Positions 58,401 to 64,000 of a stretch of 64,000 bases of DNA are shown piece by piece (positions within the stretch are counted from its first letter, which is position 1; the number at the start of each line of letters is the position of its first letter). The position numbers and the translations under genes were made by a program. The notes beneath the pieces are model-generated. The model saw only the letters and a list, made by a program, of their open reading frames with translations. It did not search any database and was not told the origin of the DNA. This stretch comes from Bolinopsis microptera (taxonomy: Eukaryota > Ctenophora > Tentaculata > Lobata > Bolinopsidae): NCBI RefSeq assembly GCF_026151205.1, contig NC_087082.1, positions 9,988,901 to 10,052,900 on the forward strand. Reading direction: 5' to 3'.

Positions 58401-60685
58401 AGGAGGTAATTTCAACGATTTCGAAATTTTACCTTTGAAAACGTTTCCTTGTGTTTAGGTAGGCATATCTGTCAATAACAGACTGAATATAGCACTTTTT
58501 ACTCATTCAAGTTGGCATCAAATTCATATATAATGCCATTTTAATATCGTGGGAAAGCAGAATATATTCGAAATCACGAATGAGCAAAATTCTCACCTTT
58601 CGCACGTGCAAACTTTGAGCGGACGTTGCGTGCGCATAAAATATTGAATCACCATAAATTTTTGCATAGTGTTATTTAATATATAGTTTGATAAGCATGA
58701 AAAGTTTCAGAAGATTTCAAAAAGAACTTGGATCACAACGGGACTCCAAAGTTGGTAAAAATCGTGAAAATAACAATTTTTAGTGATTTTAGCTATTTTA
58801 AATGAATTTGGGCGTGTCCCCACGTGTGCAACTTTTCGATTTTCAACTTTAAAACTAGCCTATAACACAATTTAGACCTTTAGGAAGCAAAATTGAGCTC
58901 CACAACCCAAGGGATGGCCCAACACCAGAGAATACTAATTCACAACTTTTGTGTTTTTATAAAATTATTCTTCAAAAAAGCACAAACTTCAATAGCGAAT
59001 ATCTTTATGAAGGAGCAAGGTAGGAAAACTTTCCGGTAGATTTTCAGAATGCTTGAACAATTATCTAAGGTCAAAATGTCATCAGATTTTGAATAAAATT
59101 ACTCCTTAATGCTTCAAAATCGATTTGAAAAGTTGTTATTTTGTCAAAAATCAAGTTTTAAAAACACTTAAATTGATGACGTCATCAAGTGATGATGATG
59201 ACAATAAATTATTTTTCGATATAATATAAACTAAAGTATAAACAATTATCTTTAAAACCTGTGGTTCGAAATGACTGTATCTTTTATACTTTTGAATCTA
59301 CGGACACTTAAATGTAGGCTACAATTTACTGCAAAAGCGTCTATACATATATACTTATATATTTGACCAAAACCCATAATCATGGGTAGAGTGAACCGCT
59401 GCCAGTGTCTCTCTTTTCCAAACAAAAGAAAATGATATTAATTTGAGGAACCGTCCGCAAATGCAAATTGATACCGAGAATGAAATCGGTCGCTCGCTTT
59501 TCCCATTCAATAAGCTTTATTACAATACGTAAGCCGTGAATGAATGGGAAAAGCGAGCGACCGATTTCATTCTCGGTATCAATTTGCATTTGCGGACGGT
59601 TCCTCAAATTAATATCATTTTCTTTTGTTTGGAAAAGAGAGACACTGGCAGCGGTTCACTCTACCCATGATTATGGGTTTTGGTCAAATATCATCTCTTT
59701 TTGATTATAATGTCAGGATAATTTACACAGTCGAAACTTAATAAGGAGGTAATTTCAACGATTTCGAAATTTTACCTTTGAAAACGTTTCCTTGTGTTTA
59801 GGTAGGCATATCTGTCAATAACAGACTGAATATAGCACTTTTTACTCATTCAAGTTGGCATTAAATTCATATATAATGCCATTTTAATATCGTGGGAAAG
59901 CAGAATATATTCGAAATCACGAATGAGCAAAATTCTCACCTTTCGCACGTGCAAACTTTGAGCGGACGTTGCGTGCGCATAAAATATTGAATCACCATAA
60001 ATTTTTGCATAGTGTTATTTAATATATAGTTTGATAAGCATGAAAAGTTTCAGAAGATTTCAAAAAGAACTTGGATCACAACGGGACTCCAAAGTTGGTA
60101 AAAATCGTGAAAATAACAATTTTTAGTGATTTTAGCTATTTTAAATGAATTTGGGCGTGTCCCCACGTGTGCAACTTTTCGATTTTCAACTTTAAAACTA
60201 GCCTATAACACAATTTAGACCTTTAGGAAGCAAAATTGAGCTCCACAACCCAAGGGATGGCCCAACACCAGAGAATACTAATTCACAACTTTTGTGTTTT
60301 TATAAAATTATTCTTCAAAAAAGCACAAACTTCAATAGCGAATATCTTTATGAAGGAGCAAGGTAGGAAAACTTTCCGGTAGATTTTCAGAATGCTTGAA
60401 CAATTATCTAAGGTCAAAATGTCATCAGATTTTGAATAAAATTACTCCTTAATGCTTTAAAATCGATTTGAAAAGTTGTTATTTTGTCAAAAATCAAGTT
60501 TTAAAAACACTTAAATTGATGACGTCATCAAGTGATGATGATGACGATAAATTATTTTTCGATATAATGTAAACTAAAGTATAAACAATTATCTTTAAAA
60601 CCTGTGGTTCGAAATGACTGTATCTTTTATACTTTTGAATCTACGGACACTTAAATGTAGGCTACAATTTACTGCAAAAGCGTCT
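55484..60685 (+). mobile_element. Tandem array of FB units, 1343-bp period
   Basis: Unit starts (ATTTGACCAAAACC) are at 56675, 58018 and 59361, exactly 1343 bp apart. A 5'-truncated unit beginning in the head loop lies at 55484-56674, and the last unit ends at 60685. Units are nearly identical. Each has the palindromic head and the body but lacks the right module seen in copies A and B; consecutive units join through a short TA-rich link (ACATATATACTTATAT). TGACGTCA sites are at 56492, 57835, 59178 and 60520. The 75-codon minus-strand ORF in each head is a by-product of the palindrome. Confidence 0.9.
56675..57003. repeat. Palindromic head of an FB unit (typical example)
   Basis: Arms of ~146 bp, identical or nearly so, from ATTTGACCAAAACCCATAAT to its complement, around a ~37-bp loop containing AAGCTTTAT. 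Repeated at 58018 and 59361, also 14046, 5744 and (inverted loop) 62401. A transcript through it would form a long perfect RNA hairpin. Confidence 0.85.
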
Positions 60686-61110
60686 ATCACAGTGCTGGCA
60701 AGCATAACCGTTGCCCTTATATTCACAACACTATGTACCCCCTATACTATTATATCCCCTTTATTGTTTTCCAGGCATTAAGACTCATCGAAAGTAGTTC
60801 AGCAGGTATATTTAAGTTCAAAACATTCTAATTCAATGTTAAAGATGACAGGAATAAGAAATAGTTATGTGGAGGTTTTTAAGAAATTTGCGCAAAATAC
60901 GCGCCAGCATGTTATACGAAATTAGGTAAAAAACCCAAAATCGCCATATTCAGGTGCCTTAAAAACCATGTTAAAATCGAGTTAGAGATCTGAAACTTTG
61001 CAGAGCGTCTAGACCTTGTCCAAATCGACTGTAAAAAAAATTTCATGTTGCAGGAGTATCGGGAAGTGGGTTTTCTGGAACCCCTGTTTTACAACAGATT
61101 GTCGTGAAGC
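60686..61110 (-). mobile_element. FB right module, inverted
   Basis: The complement of 15396-15820: starts ATCACAGTGCTGGCAAGCAT and ends at TCGTGAAGC before a TA-repeat. It abuts the last tandem unit directly at GCGTCT/ATCAC, so the module is attached in reverse compared with copies A and B. Confidence 0.85.
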
Positions 61111-61401
61111 TATATATATATATATATTATTAGTTAGCCACAACTATCAGTAAAACAACGCCTTGACTTCAAATGTCGGTAAAATGTACCTTTACAGTCA
61201 TCCTGATATAAAGACATGTTAGTAAATTTATTCAAAATATCAATCCATCAATCAATCAAATAGAAGAAATTTAAAATTTAGAAGTTTATGTAACTCAGCA
61301 ATTCAAGTTATGGTGGGTTGAAATCCCAAATGAGTGGTAGAGGTGAGAAAATAAAATATGCAAGAAGAAAATCATCTTTCTTCTCTATATATATATATAT
61401 G
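61111..61401. other. Spacer between inverted FB parts
   Basis: Unique sequence flanked by TA-repeats on both sides (61112-61128 and 61385-61400). It is not similar to FB or to other parts of the window. Confidence 0.5.
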
Positions 61402-62729
61402 TATAGACGCTTTTGCAGTAAATTGTAGCCTACATTTAAGTGTCCGTAGATTCAAAAGTATAAAAGATACAGTCATTTCGAACCACAGGTTTTAAAGATA
61501 ATTGTTTATACTTTAGTTTATATTATATCGAAAAATAATTTATTGTCATCATCATCACTTGATGACGTCATCAATTTAAGTGTTTTTAAAACTTGATTTT
61601 TGACAAAATAACAACTTTTCAAATCGATTTTGAAGCATTAAGGAGTAATTTTATTCAAAATCTGATGACATTTTGACCTTAGATAATTGTTCAAGCATTC
61701 TGAAAATCTACCGGAAAGTTTTCCTACCTTGCTCCTTCATAAAGATATTCGCTATTGAAGTTTGTGCTTTTTTGAAGAATAATTTTATAAAAACACAAAA
61801 GTTGTGAATTAGTATTCTCTGGTGTTGGGCCATCCCTTGGGTTGTGGAGCTCAATTTTGCTTCCTAAAGGTCTAAATTGTGTTATAGGCTAGTTTTAAAG
61901 TTGAAAATCGAAAAGTTGCACACGTGGGGACACGCCCAAATTCATTTAAAATAGCTAAAATCACTAAAAATTGTTATTTTCACGATTTTTACCAACTTTG
62001 GAGTCCCGTTGTGATCCAAGTTCTTTTTGAAATCTTCTGAAACTTTTCATGCTTATCAAACTATATATTAAATAACACTATGCAAAAATTTATGGTGATT
62101 CAATATTTTATGCGCACGCAACGTCCGCTCAAAGTTTGCACGTGCGAAAGGTGAGAATTTTGCTCATTCGTGATTTCGAATATATTCTGCTTTCCCACGA
62201 TATTAAAATGGCATTATATATGAATTTAATGCCAACTTGAATGAGTAAAAAGTGCTATATTCAGTCTGTTATTGACAGATATGCCTACCTAAACACAAGG
62301 AAACGTTTTCAAAGGTAAAATTTCGAAATCGTTGAAATTACCTCCTTATTAAGTTTCGACTGTGTAAATTATCCTGACATTATAATCAAAAAGAGATGAT
62401 ATTTGACCAAAACCCATAATCATGGGTAGAGTGAACCGCTGCCAGTGTCTCTCTTTTCCAAACAAAAGAAAATGATATTAATTTGAGGAACCGTCCGCAA
62501 ATGCAAATTGATACCGAGAATGAAATCGGTCGCTCGCTTTTCCCATTCATTCACGGCTTACGTATTGTAATAAAGCTTATTGAATGGGAAAAGCGAGCGA
62601 CCGATTTCATTCTCGGTATCAATTTGCATTTGCGGACGGTTCCTCAAATTAATATCATTTTCTTTTGTTTGGAAAAGAGAGACACTGGCAGCGGTTCACT
62701 CTACCCATGATTATGGGTTTTGGTCAAAT
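61402..62729 (-). mobile_element. FB unit (head and body), inverted
   Basis: Reverse complement of a tandem unit; the head palindrome is at 62401-62729 with its loop in the opposite orientation, as expected. TGACGTCA at 61563-61570. With 55484-60685 it forms a large inverted arrangement around the 61.1-61.4 kb spacer. Confidence 0.88.
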
Positions 62730-62754
62730 ACATATATACATATATATATATATA

Positions 62755-63179
62755 GCTTCACGACAATCTGTTGTAAAACAGGGGTTCCAGAAAACCCACT
62801 TCCCGATACTCCTGCAACATGAAATTTTTTTTACAGTCGATTTGGACAAGGTCTAGACGCTCTGCAAAGTTTCAGATCTCTAACTCAATTTTAACATGGT
62901 TTTTAAGGCACCTGAATATGGCGATTTTGGGTTCTTTACCTAATTTCGTATAACATGCTGGCGCGTATTTTGCGCAAATTTCTTAAAAACCTCCACATAA
63001 CTATTTCTTATTCCTGTCATCATTAACATTGAATTAGAATGTTTTGAACTTAAATATACCTGCTGAACTACTTTCGATGAGTCTTAATGCCTGGAAAACA
63101 ATAAAGGGGATATAATAGTATAGGGGGTACATAGTGTTGTGAATATAAGGGCAACGGTTATGCTTGCCAGCATTGTGAT
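62755..63179 (+). mobile_element. FB right module, copy F
   Basis: GCTTCACGACAATCTGTTGT to GCATTGTGAT, ~425 bp, directly after a TA-repeat next to the inverted unit head. Confidence 0.85.
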
Positions 63180-63186
63180 ATATATA

Positions 63187-63611
63187 GCTTCACGACAATC
63201 TGTTGTAAAACAGGGGTTCCAGAAAACCCACTTCCCGATACTCCTGCAACATGAAATTTTTTTTACAGTCGATTTGGACAAGGTCTAGACGCTCTGCAAA
63301 GTTTCAGATCTCTAACTCGATTTTAACATGGTTTTTAAGGCACCTGAATATGGCGATTTTGGGTTTTTTACCTAATTTCGTATAACATGCTGGCGCGTAT
63401 TTTGCGCAAATTTCTTAAAAACCTCCACATAACTATTTCTTATTCCTGTCATCTTTAACATTGAATTAGAATGTTTTTAACTTAAATATACCTGCTGAAC
63501 TACTTTCGATGAGTCTTAATGCCTGGAAAACAATAAAGGGGATATAATAGTATAGGGGGTAAATAGTATTGTGAATATAAGGGCGACGGTAATGCTTGCC
63601 AGCATTGTGAT
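63187..63611 (+). mobile_element. FB right module, copy G
   Basis: Second tandem copy of the right module, separated from copy F by TATATA only. Near its end it follows copy A (GGGCGACGGTAATGCTTGCC) instead of copies B and F (GGGCAACGGTTATGCTTGCC), so the two adjacent modules come from different sublineages. Confidence 0.85.
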
Positions 63612-63806
63612 AGGTACATGTAATAGCCTGGATTCCCAAATCCACATCCTAGCCAGTCTGTTTCCGGAAATTATTCGGGTTTTCGTTAAGAATTTTATGA
63701 TACTTGGACATGTTCTCGTGTGTATCAAGTTTGGTATGCACAATATGCTCCATTGTTTTATCTAGAGAATAATATAATTGTCTTCGCATAAGTGTTCGGG
63801 TCCGTT
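63612..63806. other. No gene recognised
   Basis: Unique sequence after the FB modules and before the terminal tandem array. Confidence 0.4.
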
Positions 63807-64000
63807 CTGCACTGGTTGTCTACTTGCTCGCTGTAGAGTGGCTGCAGTACCAACAGTGCTGCACTGATTGTCTACTTGCTCGCTGTAAAGTGGCTGCAGT
63901 ACCAACAGTGCTGCACTGGTTGTCTACTTGCTCGCTGTAGAGTGGCTGCAGTACCAACAGTGCTGCACTGGTTGTCTACTTGCTCGCTGTAGAGTGGCTG
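63807..64000 (+). repeat. 52-bp tandem repeat running off the window end
   Basis: Units start at 63807, 63859, 63911 and 63963 with CTGCACTGGTTGTCTACTTG. Nearly identical between units; the array continues beyond 64000. Confidence 0.92.

Overview
This window looks like nuclear DNA from an invertebrate animal, most likely a cnidarian or another early-branching metazoan. That placement is an inference from an LDLa/7TM receptor style common there and from high AT and transposon content, not from any marker gene. Genes have introns with GT/AG borders, and no bacterial operons, rRNA or tRNA genes were recognised. Most of the window is transposon-derived.

Layout. 1-610: short-unit satellite. 1-5.7 kb: dispersed repeats around a broken galactose-3-O-sulfotransferase (Gal3ST) 3' exon and a ~610 bp direct duplication. 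5.7-7.5 kb: one full copy of a foldback element (here 'FB'). 7.7-19.5 kb: a decayed retroelement with gag-like and envelope-like pieces. It is split by a 7.3 kb element (9757-17060) with ~330 bp inverted termini and an 8-bp target duplication, which itself carries other nested elements. 20-23 kb: more gag-like debris, including a CCHC zinc knuckle, plus a piggyBac-type MITE. 24.9-29.8 kb (minus): a large receptor with Cys-rich and LDLa ectodomain, class A 7TM, and a run of small symmetric phase-1 exons. 32.1-34.1 kb (minus): a second class A GPCR whose five exons assemble to 445 residues. 36.9-40.2 kb: a 3.35 kb foldback element with ~1.25 kb arms around the last exon of a PIF/Harbinger-like transposase. 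41-47 kb: mostly featureless AT-rich DNA with a 29-bp minisatellite. 47.3-48.2 kb: a small three-exon candidate gene and a second ORF. 49.1-50.2 kb: a TA-flanked element with TAATTTTGTCA subterminal repeats. 52.6-54.3 kb: two long minisatellites. 55.5-63.6 kb: FB in tandem (1343-bp period) and inverted arrangement. 63.8-64 kb: a 52-bp tandem array running off the end.

The host genes with real support are the two GPCRs. Both are on the minus strand and 2.4 kb apart; nothing shows that they act together. The most unusual material is the FB array with its long perfect hairpins, the TAGCGCTA-rich elements with 8-bp target duplications, and a ~105 bp GC-rich structured repeat present twice with a compensatory stem change.
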